Shown here piece by piece: positions 17,769 to 26,006 of a DNA stretch of 64,000 nucleotides (position 1 is its first letter; every line of letters begins with the position of its first letter). Location: contig NZ_PYMB01000021.1 of NCBI RefSeq assembly GCF_003026455.1, forward strand, positions 1 to 64,000. The letters run 5' to 3'. This DNA is from Photobacterium rosenbergii (GTDB lineage: Bacteria; Pseudomonadota; Gammaproteobacteria; Enterobacterales; Vibrionaceae). The notes beneath the pieces are model-generated. The model did not search any database, was not told the origin of the DNA, and saw only the letters and a list, made by a program, of their open reading frames with translations. Position numbers and translations under genes: made by a program.

Positions 17769-18677
17769 ATGCAAAACATCAATTTGAATTTGCTACGTAC
17801 CCTGCAAGTGTTACTGGAAGAGTCGCATGTTAGCCGCACCGCTGAGCGCTTATGTGTGACCCAGTCAGCGGTTAGCCGCCAGCTGACCCAGTTGCGCGAG
17901 CTATTCGGTGATCCTTTGTTAATTAGGGAGGGCAACCGCTTGTTGCCGACGCCTAAGGCGCAGCAGCTCAAGGGCAAGGTCGATAAGATCCTCGCTAGTT
18001 GCCAGGGGCTGCTGGATGAGCCAGATTTCTCCCCGCAGCATTGGGCCGGACCGATAATCTTGGCTTCCTCCGATTATGTCGCGCAGTACATATTGCCCGA
18101 TATTGTTGAGCAGGTGCAGCAGCAGGCTCCGGGGGCCAACATCAGTTACCGTTTGTGGTCGCCGGAATATTTATCCCATTTGGCAGATCTTGATATCCAA
18201 CTGGTGTCCACCATGCTGCCGCAAATCCCCGAAGGCTTGTGTGGTGCCCATATTGGTTCCGATTATCCGGTGTGTGCGATGCGCGGCCAGCACCCTCTAG
18301 CCAATCAACCTTCTTTGTCATTACAGCAGCTTGCCGCTTACCCCCATATGCGGGTATCAGCCGGGGGCGATAAAGACAGTTTTGTCGAGCGGGAGCTCAG
18401 AGCGCAGGGGCTAAACCGTAATGTACAGTTCTCTGTTCCGTTCTTCAGTGCTGCTTTTCAAACTTTGGTTCGCACCGACATGTTGATGGTGCTGCCCGAG
18501 CATATCGCCCGCAACATGCAAGCTTGGTTTGATATTACTTTCAAACTGTTGCCGATCCCCAAGCCAGAGCATAGCTATTGGCTGGTTTGGCATCCCCGTT
18601 ATGAAAATGACCCTGCCCACCGTTGGTTCCGTGAGCAGGTGCTTACGGTGATGAGGGGCTCCATGTATTCGATTTAG
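17769..18677 (+). CDS. LysR-family transcriptional regulator
   Basis: A 302-residue LysR-type protein. The N-terminal winged helix-turn-helix (about 5-64) contains HVSRTAERLCVTQSAVSRQLTQLRELFGDPLLIRE, followed by a linker helix and a LysR substrate-binding domain (about 90-300). The ligand cannot be read from the sequence. The next gene, a LysE-family exporter on the same strand 126 bp downstream, is a plausible target, because LysR/LysE pairs are common. ybaK lies just upstream on the same strand. Confidence 0.9.
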   Translation: MQNINLNLLRTLQVLLEESHVSRTAERLCVTQSAVSRQLTQLRELFGDPLLIREGNRLLPTPKAQQLKGKVDKILASCQGLLDEPDFSPQHWAGPIILASSDYVAQYILPDIVEQVQQQAPGANISYRLWSPEYLSHLADLDIQLVSTMLPQIPEGLCGAHIGSDYPVCAMRGQHPLANQPSLSLQQLAAYPHMRVSAGGDKDSFVERELRAQGLNRNVQFSVPFFSAAFQTLVRTDMLMVLPEHIARNMQAWFDITFKLLPIPKPEHSYWLVWHPRYENDPAHRWFREQVLTVMRGSMYSI

Positions 18678-18803
18678 TGGGCACTGGCTTGGTTATGATT
18701 TCAAATCATGGCAAAGATGATTTCTTTTGATTTCCTCGCATAACCTTCACTTGCTAAAGTCTGTCTATCAGAAAAAATTAGCTCTAGCGGATAGGAACTA
18801 ACA

Positions 18804-19418
18804 ATGACATTCAGTATTTGGCTTTCGTTACTTATGATATGTATGCTCGGGGCAATGTCGCCGGGACCTAGTTTGGCCGTAGTTGCCAAACACAGTTTGG
18901 CGGGAGGTCGCCTGCATGGCGTCGTTACGTCTTGGGCACATGCCGCTGGTGTTGGTGTTTATGCTTTGGTGACGTTGCTCGGCCTTGCGGTGGTACTCAA
19001 GCAGTCACCAACCTTGTTTAATGTTATTACCTATGCGGGTGCGGCCTACCTTGCGTACCTTGGTGTCAATGCCCTACGTTCGAAAGGCGGTGTAGCGGCA
19101 AAATTGGCGGCAGGCAAATCGACCAGTTTGGTAGAAGCGGCCCGTGACGGTGCAATGATTTCACTACTCAACCCCAAGTTGGCACTATTCTTCCTTGCAT
19201 TGTTCAGCCAGTTTGTCGCTGTCGGGACTGAATTTAGCAGCCGAGCGATTATTGTGGCGACGCCTCTGCTGGTGGATGGCCTATGGTACACCTTGATTGC
19301 TTTTGTGTTGTCGAACCCTAAAGTATTGGAAAAACTACGGACCAAGGCACAACTGATTGATAGGCTCTCTGGTGTGGTGCTTATCCTGCTAGCAATGCGG
19401 GTGGTTATCCAGGCCTAA
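18804..19418 (+). CDS. LysE/RhtB-family amino-acid exporter
   Basis: A 204-residue inner-membrane protein with about six transmembrane helices. The N-terminal signature GAMSPGPSLAVVAKHSLAGGR is typical of LysE/RhtB translocators, and SLLNPKLALFFLALFSQFV is the second conserved block. Members export amino acids or derivatives by proton exchange, and the substrate here is unknown. The upstream LysR regulator probably controls it. A bidirectional terminator follows. Confidence 0.92.
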   Translation: MTFSIWLSLLMICMLGAMSPGPSLAVVAKHSLAGGRLHGVVTSWAHAAGVGVYALVTLLGLAVVLKQSPTLFNVITYAGAAYLAYLGVNALRSKGGVAAKLAAGKSTSLVEAARDGAMISLLNPKLALFFLALFSQFVAVGTEFSSRAIIVATPLLVDGLWYTLIAFVLSNPKVLEKLRTKAQLIDRLSGVVLILLAMRVVIQA

Positions 19419-19437
19419 TGAGGGGCATGAAGGGACT

Positions 19438-19464
19438 AAAAAAGGAGCCACAGGCTCCTTTTTT
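19438..19464. terminator. Bidirectional terminator between the exporter and smrA
   Basis: The stem AAAGGAGCC/GGCTCCTTT has an ACA loop, with an A run to the left and a T run to the right, suiting the two converging genes. Confidence 0.88.
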
Positions 19465-19491
19465 GTGTATTGCAGATAGCAATAAGCAGGG

Positions 19492-20073
19492 CTAGCCCTG
19501 TCGCTTGCTATGGCGTTCGCGGTTTTCTAGCTTACGCTCTGGGCTCTTTTTCAGCATGACGTAGAGTGCACCGTTACCGCCGTGTTGGCGCAGTGCTGAG
19601 TGGTAGCACATCACATCGGTAATTTGTTCCAACCAGGTAGCCACGTAACTTTTCATCATCGCTGGAGGGTTGGATTTCTCTCCCTTACCATGGACGATAA
19701 TCACAGTACGGATATCCATCCGCTGGCACTGGCGAAGGAAGTTAACGACCTCGTCACGGGCGTCTTTCAGGGTTTTTCGGTGCAGATCCAGTCGGGCATT
19801 GATGTCGTATTTACCCAAGCGGAGTTTGCGGAATACACCTTCCTGAACACCATCACGCTTGAACCCCAGCATGTCGTCGGGCTTGACCATTTTGGCGTAA
19901 TCTAAAGACAGGTATTCAGGATCGCCGTCAGACAAGGTCTGCGCTGCCAGGCGTCTTGCGAGTTGGGCTTCGGTAACTTGGTGTTTGTGGGCGACTTCGA
20001 CTTTGTCCTGTTTGATAGGAGCGACATCAGCCATCATCTCTCGGAAGAGATCTAATTCATCGTTCTCAGACAT
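19492..20073 (-). CDS. smrA: Smr-domain nuclease-like protein SmrA (YdaL)
   Basis: A 193-residue protein with a C-terminal Smr domain (about 88-170): LDLHRKTLKDARDEVVNFLRQC, then the IVHGKG motif and LRQHGGNGALYVML. The N-terminal stretch FKRDGVQEGVFRKLRLGKY and the C-terminal NRERHSKR tail match SmrA/YdaL rather than SmrB. Smr proteins include nicking and RNA endonucleases; SmrA's physiological role is unclear. The gene stands alone, converging on the LysE-family gene. Confidence 0.9.
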   Translation of the reverse strand: MSENDELDLFREMMADVAPIKQDKVEVAHKHQVTEAQLARRLAAQTLSDGDPEYLSLDYAKMVKPDDMLGFKRDGVQEGVFRKLRLGKYDINARLDLHRKTLKDARDEVVNFLRQCQRMDIRTVIIVHGKGEKSNPPAMMKSYVATWLEQITDVMCYHSALRQHGGNGALYVMLKKSPERKLENRERHSKRQG

Positions 20074-20292
20074 GGTGTTTCAGGGTTGAAGGCATATATG
20101 TCCGATTATATACCCAAGTCCCTGCAAGTTGCATGTTTGAACGGAAATTGCAGGAGAGTTTTGCGGCCGGAGGTGGCTGAACAAGGATAACGATGAAGGA
20201 GGGAGTTAATATTTGAGTGGGAAGGAAATAAATCCAGGGCCTCAACCGACAATTTGGACCCTGGCGCAAGCAGATGACATTGCGAAATGGCT
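20074..20292. other. Intergenic region with an ERIC-like end
   Basis: No gene is visible. At 20109-20135 the sequence starts TATACCCAAG and ends GCAAGTTGCAT, which resembles one terminus of ERIC-type repeats of Vibrio and enterobacteria. No matching inverted terminus is found downstream, so at most a remnant is present. Confidence 0.3.
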
Positions 20293-20433
20293 CTAGTGAG
20301 GAGAGGGTGCTGACAGTGCTTTGTAAACAAAGTAACCGCCAAAAAATAACATTAATCCCAGCGCGGCAAAGATAACAATCATTGACGACAGGCCTACGGC
20401 ATTACCAAAAAGTAGATCTAACCAAAAATCCAT
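20293..20433 (-). CDS. Small single-helix membrane protein, DUF3149 family
   Basis: A 46-residue open frame begins at ATG 20433 with an AGGAA ribosome site. The protein starts MDFWLDLLFGNAVGL, has one strongly hydrophobic helix (about residues 15-38, SMIVIFAALGLMLFF inside it) and a short polar tail APSPH. It matches the DUF3149 family of short Vibrio/Shewanella proteins as I remember it (FWLDLxFGN...GL motif). Function unknown. It lies between smrA and the tRNA-Pro array on the minus strand. Confidence 0.8.
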   Translation of the reverse strand: MDFWLDLLFGNAVGLSSMIVIFAALGLMLFFGGYFVYKALSAPSPH

Positions 20434-20627
20434 AAGTATTCCTTTAGGTCGCGGGATAGAGGTCATAAGATAAACAATGCAGCAAAAATGTTGTGATGAT
20501 CTGGATCAATGGTTTACGGGTTGTATTAACTTTGTGTTAACTAGTGCGGTTGCGATCACTTTTTCGCCTTGGTTGGTAGTTCTGTGAGCAATCGAGTATG
20601 GTTTTTTTTAAAAATGAGTATTTCTGC

Positions 20628-20655
20628 TTGCGTAAATTCTTTGGCTGAGTATTAT
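20628..20655 (+). promoter_or_regulatory. Probable promoter of the tRNA-Pro array
   Basis: TTGCGT (20628-20633) and TATTAT (20650-20655) are 16 bp apart, about 64 bp before the first tRNA-Pro. TATTAT matches 5 of 6 consensus bases; the -35 match is moderate. Confidence 0.55.
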
Positions 20656-20718
20656 AAGCCACCTCAGCAGTGATGCTGATTCAAGTAAAGAGTTTCAAAG
20701 GCTTTTTACTTACTTCGT

Positions 20719-20795
<77 letters not shown>

Positions 20796-20838
20796 CTATT
20801 CTTAAATAGTGGCAACTCAAAACGCCATTATTTATCGT

Positions 20839-20915
<77 letters not shown>

Positions 20916-20957
20916 CTATTTCAAATAGTGGCAGCTTAAAACGCCATTATTTACAGT

Positions 20958-21034
<77 letters not shown>

Positions 21035-21076
21035 CTACTTCAAATAGTGGCAGCTTAAAACGCCATTATTTACTGT

Positions 21077-21153
<77 letters not shown>

Positions 21154-21159
21154 CTATTT

Positions 21160-21189
21160 AAAGCCTCAGTCGAATGACTGGGGCTTTTT
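21160..21189 (+). terminator. Terminator of the tRNA-Pro array
   Basis: AAGCCTCAGTC pairs with GACTGGGGCTT around GAAT, followed by a T run. A decayed version of the same terminator follows the first pseudo-tRNA at about 21311-21355. Confidence 0.85.
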
Positions 21190-21201
21190 CATTTCTGGCT
21201 T

Positions 21202-21305
21202 CGGTGAATAGCGCAGTTTGGTAGCGCATCTCAGATTTTTGGGATTAGCGGACCAGAGGGTCGGGGTCTGGAAGCCCAGCCGCGTCGAATCCTCTTCACC
21301 GACCA
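21202..21305 (+). pseudogene. Decayed fifth tRNA-Pro copy with two internal insertions
   Basis: Both acceptor halves (CGGTGAA, TTCACCG ACCA) and the D-arm are intact, but the copy is 104 nt instead of 77. The anticodon arm gains 12 nt and the variable/T-arm region gains 15 nt. The UGG anticodon stem-loop and the T-stem can no longer form, so it should not give a working tRNA. It lies beyond the array terminator. Confidence 0.8.
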
Positions 21306-21367
21306 CTCTTCAAAGCCTACAGGAAAGTCCGGGACGCGCAGTTTGGGGCTTTTTTCATTTCTGGCGC

Positions 21368-21398
21368 CGGTGAATAGCGCAGTTTGATAGCGCATCTC
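21368..21398 (+). pseudogene. Truncated sixth tRNA-Pro copy (5' 31 nt)
   Basis: The sequence matches the first 31 nt of tRNA-Pro (CGGTGAATAGCGCAG..GATAGCGCATCT) with one change, then stops. It ends 13 bp before the stop codon of the converging TraB/GumN gene. Confidence 0.8.
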
Positions 21399-21411
21399 CA
21401 CCACCACACCA

Positions 21412-22275
21412 TTAGCTGCATGACGCTTGTTTACTTTGGCTCAGTTGCTTGATTGAAAAGCCTTTTTGTCTGAGCAATTCATGCAGCCCTTCCTCTCCCA
21501 ATAGATGCATCGCGCCGACGACTATCAAGAACTTTCCTCGCTGGTAGGTAGGATCCCCAATCAGTTTATCCGCCCAGTCGTGGTTGCGATCAACGATCAG
21601 GGCAGAATCGGTATCGTCGTCATACTGGCTTTCGTCAAACAGGGTATCAAGCTGTGCTTGGTCGCCAGCTTGCCATGCATCGATCAGGCAAGAAAGCTGG
21701 CCTGCCATTTCGTCCCATTCATTGACCGTGGCCATCAGTAGGTTTTTGCCATGATCGTCCAGCTGCTCCATCAAGCGCAGTTGCTTTTCGATGCTTTCAA
21801 GTTCGAGTATTGGCAATTGGCTGGCCTGGGCTCGCTTGAGTAGGGTGATATCTATCCCCCTGTCTGGGCTAAGACCTGCTTGTTCAGCCATTTTCATCTG
21901 CAAGCTGATTGCAGCCAGCCAAGGTGGGGAGCTTAGCAGTGGTGAGGAAGATAAACCGGCGAGTTTGGCGGTCGCGGCTAAAGATTGTTTTTCAATGTCT
22001 GTTAACATCTCGGCGGTGGTTGCGACGGTTGGGTTGAGCTGCGCCGAGCTTGGCTTGAGGATGTTGGCTTCAACCACAAGGGCATCGGCACTTTCCCAAT
22101 GGGAAGTAAACGCCGTTGGTAGCGGGTAGAAACCGTCGTCGCCGGCATGGATGGAGCCGAGGATGATAAATTGGCGGTGGGCATCTTGGGCTTGCCAAAC
22201 TAAAGGTTCGGCTACCACGCTGGTCGTGATGAAGGGCAGCAGTAGGGCTGCCCGGGTGAAGAGTGCTTTGAGCAT
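21412..22275 (-). CDS. TraB/GumN-family protein, exported
   Basis: A 287-residue protein with a predicted signal peptide (first ~22 residues, ending near VVAEP). The family motifs are WQAQDAHRQFIILGSIHAG near residue 28 (the GxH motif), a conserved acidic EANI segment, and IVVGAMHLLGEEGLHELLRQKGF at the C terminus (second GxxH motif). TraB/GumN proteins resemble the Tiki/ChaN/EreA metalloprotease-like fold. No function is established for this group. It is convergent with the decayed tRNA-Pro units, and its 3' end abuts them. Confidence 0.85.
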   Translation of the reverse strand: MLKALFTRAALLLPFITTSVVAEPLVWQAQDAHRQFIILGSIHAGDDGFYPLPTAFTSHWESADALVVEANILKPSSAQLNPTVATTAEMLTDIEKQSLAATAKLAGLSSSPLLSSPPWLAAISLQMKMAEQAGLSPDRGIDITLLKRAQASQLPILELESIEKQLRLMEQLDDHGKNLLMATVNEWDEMAGQLSCLIDAWQAGDQAQLDTLFDESQYDDDTDSALIVDRNHDWADKLIGDPTYQRGKFLIVVGAMHLLGEEGLHELLRQKGFSIKQLSQSKQASCS

Positions 22276-22352
22276 AATGATCCTGTGGGCTGAAATAACC
22301 AGATATCTAATTGTTATATCAGCTCACTATAGGATCGGATAGGGCTAAAGAG

Positions 22353-22424
22353 TTACTTTTTAGGCTGGAGCCAGAACCACCAGACAATAAAGGCAATAGC
22401 AAGGAACCCAATGATAGCGACCAT
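22353..22424 (-). CDS. Possible 23-residue membrane peptide downstream of copA
   Basis: Starting at the ATG at 22424, one base after the copA stop, a 23-codon frame encodes a single hydrophobic helix (IIGFLAIAFIVWWFW) with a short basic tail ending PKK. A GGAG ribosome site lies inside the end of copA, so translation could be coupled. Small single-helix subunits accompany other P-type ATPases (for example KdpF). The helix also resembles the N-terminal anchor of some copper-linked cupredoxin proteins, so it could be a remnant. Not known to be expressed. Confidence 0.45.
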   Translation of the reverse strand: MVAIIGFLAIAFIVWWFWLQPKK

Positions 22425-22425
22425 A

Positions 22426-25389
22426 TTAATTCTCCGTCTGTGGCTGTGAGTGGGACTTTACGGTTTGCCTTTCTTCACCGTCAGGCTTGAACAGCCTCAA
22501 GCGGTTAGCATTGCTGACCACGGTGATGGAAGACAGCGCCATAGCTGCCCCCGCGACAACTGGGCTGAGCAATGCTCCCGTAAACGGGAACAGGATACCA
22601 GCCGCGACAGGGATGCCTAAGGTGTTATAGACAAAGGCCCCAAACAGGTTTTGCTTCATATTGCGCAGGGTGGCTCTGGAAAGCTGCAGCGCATCAGGTA
22701 CACCATGAAGAGAGTGGCGGACCAGCGTCAGTTGGGCGCTTTCTATTGCTACATCGCTGCCGCTGCCCATCGCGATACCGATATCGGCTTGGGCCAGTGC
22801 GGGCGCATCATTGATGCCGTCTCCGACCATAGCCACCCGCTTGCCTTGGGCCTGGATTTTCTCCACTTCGCTAGCCTTGCCGTCTGGCAGCACACCTGCA
22901 ATGACATGTTCGATACCCGCTTGCTTGGCGATGGCATTCGCTGTCGCTGGGACATCACCCGTCAACATGATCACATCCAGCCCCATGTTTTTCAGGCGCT
23001 TGATGGCGGCAACCGAATCATGGCGGATAGGGTCGCTAACGGCCAGTAAACCAGCCAGTAGGCCGTCGACCGCGACATAGATTGGGGTTGCACCTTGCTC
23101 GCTGGCACTATCAGTGGCTTGCTGGGCTTGGTCAATATCAATCTGGTGTTGAGCCATCAACTTCTGGTTGCCCAGTAGGACAGTGTGCCCCAACACTTCA
23201 CCACTGATGCCATAGCCGGGTTGGGCTTGGAAATTCAGTTGCGGCTCTAGGCTAAGGGCTTCGGCTTTGGCGGCGTTGACAATGGCTGTTGCCAGCGGGT
23301 GCTCGGAGCCTTGCTCGAGGCTAACTGCCAAGGTCAGTAATTGGCCTTTGTTGAAGCTGTTGTAACAGTTGCTGCTAACAAGGGCTGGTTTACCTTCAGT
23401 CAGGGTGCCGGTCTTATCCAGCACAACAGTATCGACATCGGCTGCAATTTGTAGCGCTTCAGCGTTGCGGATCAGGACGCCGTACTCTGCCGCACGGCCA
23501 ACCCCGACGGTGACCGACATTGGGGTGGCAAGGCCCAGTGCACAAGGGCATGCGATGATCAGCACTGTTGTTGCCGTTACCAGCATATACACCGATGAAG
23601 GATCCGGCCCGAAGTAGTACCAAATCATGGCGGTAACGATGGCGATGATCATGACGGCAGGCACAAAAATAGCGGAAATGGTATCGGCCAACCGGGCCAA
23701 AGCCGGTTTGCTGCTTTGCGCTTGGCGTACTAAATCGATAATCCTTGCCAGCATGGTATCGCGGCCTATTTTTTCCGCCGTAAACAACAAGCTACCATGT
23801 TGGTTGATGGTACCTGCATGGAGGGTATCGCCTGTTTTCTTGTTGGCCGGGATCGGCTCTCCGGTCAGCATAGACTCATCGATATAGCTCTGGCCTTCGA
23901 GGATGGTGCCATCAACCGGGACTTTAGCGCCGGGATGGAGGCGCAGCACCATACCGGTACGGACATCAGCGAGTGGTACTTCGCGCTCTTCGCCATTGTC
24001 GACGATGATGGCAGTTTGAGGCTGTAAATCCATCAACTGTTCGAGCGCTTTGGAGGTCCGGCTCCGGGCGCGGGCTTCAAGGGCATGTCCCAGCGTGATC
24101 AGGCCTAGGATCATTGCCGATGCCTCGAAGTAGACATGGCGGGCTTGCATCGGTAGCAAATCGGGCACGAGCACAACGAAAGTTGAATACAGCCATGCTG
24201 CGCCGGTACCCAGCGCGACAAGGGTGTCCATGGTTGCCCGGTGGTGTTTGAACGCTTTCCAGGCATTGACGAAGAAGTGCTTGCCGACGGTAGCCAGCAA
24301 AACCAGGGTGATGATCCCGACCACCCCCCAGCCGATTTGGTCAGCCCGGGACGCTATCATCATGCTGCCACCGAAAACGCCCCAGGCCATCAATGGCCCA
24401 CCGACAGCCAGCGCGATATAAGCATTCTTGATGTGTTGGCGGTATACCTTCTCATTCTGTGCCTGCTGGCGTTGGCGCCGGGTCAGTTCGTCTTCAGATA
24501 ATTCAGCTTGGTACCCTGCGTCTTCAACCGCTTGGATGATCTCGTTGCTTGGGGCATTACCGCTCACCAACGCCGTCCGCTCAGCCAAATTGACACTGGT
24601 GGATGAAACGCCGGGTACGCTGAGAATCGCTTTCTCGACCGAACTGACGCAACTGGCACAGGTCATCCCTGATAAGATGAACTGCAGTGAAGCCGATTCG
24701 TTATCCGACATTTCACCCTTATCGTGAGGTACATCAGTAGTGGCTTTGCCTGAAACGGTTTCAGCCTTGTCGCTAGTGGTGCTTTTGCTTGCAGGTGCGG
24801 CGCTAAACCCAACCGATTCAATCAAGCCGATAACCTCAGCCTGAGCCAGTGAGGTTTTAACGCTGGCATGGGTTTTGGCCACCGAGAAGCTGTCGATATC
24901 GGCATGCTCTTTGAATAAGGCTTCGACTTTGGCGACACATTTACCACAGCTTAGGCCGGACAAGGAGAGCTCATAGGTAGTCGGCGTCACTGCTGGTTGC
25001 TCTGTATTATCAGAAGGTACAGTGAAACCGAGAGATTCAATTAGCTCAATTAATTTTGCTTCAGGTAGCGTACCCGTTGCCGTTAGCTCTGTTTTGCTGA
25101 CATCAGAAGAGAAGATTTCAGGTTGGCTGTCCAGTGCTTCCTTGACCTTACGTACACACTTGCAGCATGACAGGCCTGCTAGTGGCAGTTGGTATTGATA
25201 ACCTGCTTCATAGCCAAGCTGGGAAATGGCATCGATTGCTGCCAAAGGGGCAAAGGTGCCCTGTAGGTTAGCTTGCTCGGTATTGACGTCGACAGACTCG
25301 ACGCCCGGTAATTCTGTGAGGGCCGCTTTGATTTTGTTCGCGCAGTTCATGCATCGCACTTTTCGTAGCGGTAGGGTTAACTCGACCAT
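22426..25389 (-). CDS. copA: Copper-exporting P1B-type ATPase with four metal-binding domains
   Basis: A 987-residue inner-membrane Cu+ exporter. Four N-terminal HMA domains carry CxxC at C13/C16, C75/C78, C148/C151 and C244/C247, more than the two of E. coli CopA. The ATPase core follows: the transport-site motif ACPCALGLATP, phosphorylation motif DKTGTLTEG, the SEHPLA nucleotide-binding stretch, TGD and GDGINDAPAL. About eight transmembrane helices are expected. It is divergent from cueR, with a CueR-type promoter between them. Confidence 0.96.
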   Translation of the reverse strand: MVELTLPLRKVRCMNCANKIKAALTELPGVESVDVNTEQANLQGTFAPLAAIDAISQLGYEAGYQYQLPLAGLSCCKCVRKVKEALDSQPEIFSSDVSKTELTATGTLPEAKLIELIESLGFTVPSDNTEQPAVTPTTYELSLSGLSCGKCVAKVEALFKEHADIDSFSVAKTHASVKTSLAQAEVIGLIESVGFSAAPASKSTTSDKAETVSGKATTDVPHDKGEMSDNESASLQFILSGMTCASCVSSVEKAILSVPGVSSTSVNLAERTALVSGNAPSNEIIQAVEDAGYQAELSEDELTRRQRQQAQNEKVYRQHIKNAYIALAVGGPLMAWGVFGGSMMIASRADQIGWGVVGIITLVLLATVGKHFFVNAWKAFKHHRATMDTLVALGTGAAWLYSTFVVLVPDLLPMQARHVYFEASAMILGLITLGHALEARARSRTSKALEQLMDLQPQTAIIVDNGEEREVPLADVRTGMVLRLHPGAKVPVDGTILEGQSYIDESMLTGEPIPANKKTGDTLHAGTINQHGSLLFTAEKIGRDTMLARIIDLVRQAQSSKPALARLADTISAIFVPAVMIIAIVTAMIWYYFGPDPSSVYMLVTATTVLIIACPCALGLATPMSVTVGVGRAAEYGVLIRNAEALQIAADVDTVVLDKTGTLTEGKPALVSSNCYNSFNKGQLLTLAVSLEQGSEHPLATAIVNAAKAEALSLEPQLNFQAQPGYGISGEVLGHTVLLGNQKLMAQHQIDIDQAQQATDSASEQGATPIYVAVDGLLAGLLAVSDPIRHDSVAAIKRLKNMGLDVIMLTGDVPATANAIAKQAGIEHVIAGVLPDGKASEVEKIQAQGKRVAMVGDGINDAPALAQADIGIAMGSGSDVAIESAQLTLVRHSLHGVPDALQLSRATLRNMKQNLFGAFVYNTLGIPVAAGILFPFTGALLSPVVAGAAMALSSITVVSNANRLRLFKPDGEERQTVKSHSQPQTEN

Positions 25390-25431
25390 TTTGAAGCCTT
25401 ACTGATAAGACAGTTTGATTCATTTAAGGTA

Positions 25432-25462
25432 ATCATAAAGCTTCCATCAACTGGAAGGTCAA
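25432..25462 (-). promoter_or_regulatory. CueR-type promoter/operator of copA
   Basis: On the minus strand, TTGACC (25457-25462) and TATGAT (25432-25437) are separated by a 19-bp spacer carrying the dyad TTCCAGTTGATGGAAG. The over-long 19-bp spacer with a central palindrome is the hallmark of MerR-family activated promoters, and the sequence matches the E. coli copA operator pattern (ACCTTCC..GGAAGG). Confidence 0.88.
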
Positions 25463-25505
25463 TACATTTTGAATACCACCGAGAAAAGCAATAGAATGAC
25501 GCTAA

Positions 25506-25524
25506 CCTTCCATTAACTGTAAGG
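25506..25524 (+). promoter_or_regulatory. Second CueR-like dyad over the cueR ribosome site
   Basis: CCTTCCATTAACTGTAAGG has matching CCTT/AAGG ends and resembles the copA operator with a weaker right half. Its AAGG is also the ribosome-binding site of cueR, so binding could autoregulate cueR. A functional site is not proven. Confidence 0.4.
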
Positions 25525-25530
25525 CTGAGT

Positions 25531-25923
25531 ATGAATATCAGTGAAGTGTCCCAGCAGACTGGGCTGACGACTAAGACCATCCGCTTTTACGAAGACAAGG
25601 GCATTATTTCACCGCCGGGCAGGGCGGCGAACGGTTACCGCCAATACAGTGCCAAACATATCGATGAACTGCATCTGATCCGGCGTTCGCGCTTGGTGGG
25701 CTTTACCCTTGATGAAGGCCGAGAGTTGTTGGCGTTCTCCCGTGATCCGCAACGACGTAGTGCCGATGTCAAAGCCAAGGCAGAGCAAAAGCTGGTGGAG
25801 ATTGATGAGAAGATCAAAGAGCTGCTGGAAATGAAGCAAACCTTGGAAACGTTGACCAAGCAGTGCCCGGGCGATGAGGGGGCAAGTTGCCCGATCATTG
25901 AAGGGCTGTGTCGGCATGGATAA
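25531..25923 (+). CDS. cueR: Copper-responsive MerR-family regulator CueR
   Basis: A 130-residue MerR-family activator of copA. The winged helix (MNISEVSQQTGLTTKTIRFY, residues 1-20) is followed by a dimerisation helix and a C-terminal metal loop with C112 and C120 (QCPGDEGASCP). These are the same positions that bind Cu+ in E. coli CueR. It is transcribed divergently from copA across a 141-bp region holding the CueR operator. Confidence 0.95.
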   Translation: MNISEVSQQTGLTTKTIRFYEDKGIISPPGRAANGYRQYSAKHIDELHLIRRSRLVGFTLDEGRELLAFSRDPQRRSADVKAKAEQKLVEIDEKIKELLEMKQTLETLTKQCPGDEGASCPIIEGLCRHG

Positions 25924-25952
25924 TGCCCTTTCTAGATACCCCTCTTCCCATG

Positions 25953-25978
25953 AAAAAAGGCAGGGATAACCCTGCCTT
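25953..25978 (-). terminator. Terminator of ybbN
   Basis: The stem AGGCAGGG/CCCTGCCT with an ATAA loop is followed by T6 on the minus strand. On the plus strand it has no good U tract but may still limit cueR read-through. Confidence 0.82.
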
Positions 25979-26006
25979 CTCAAGTTTGTCTATTAAACCC
26001 GTTCGC

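Noticed and set aside
20109..20135. ERIC-type repeat element
   Set aside because: Only one terminus looks right; the inverted partner and the internal core are missing, so it is kept only as a low-confidence remnant.
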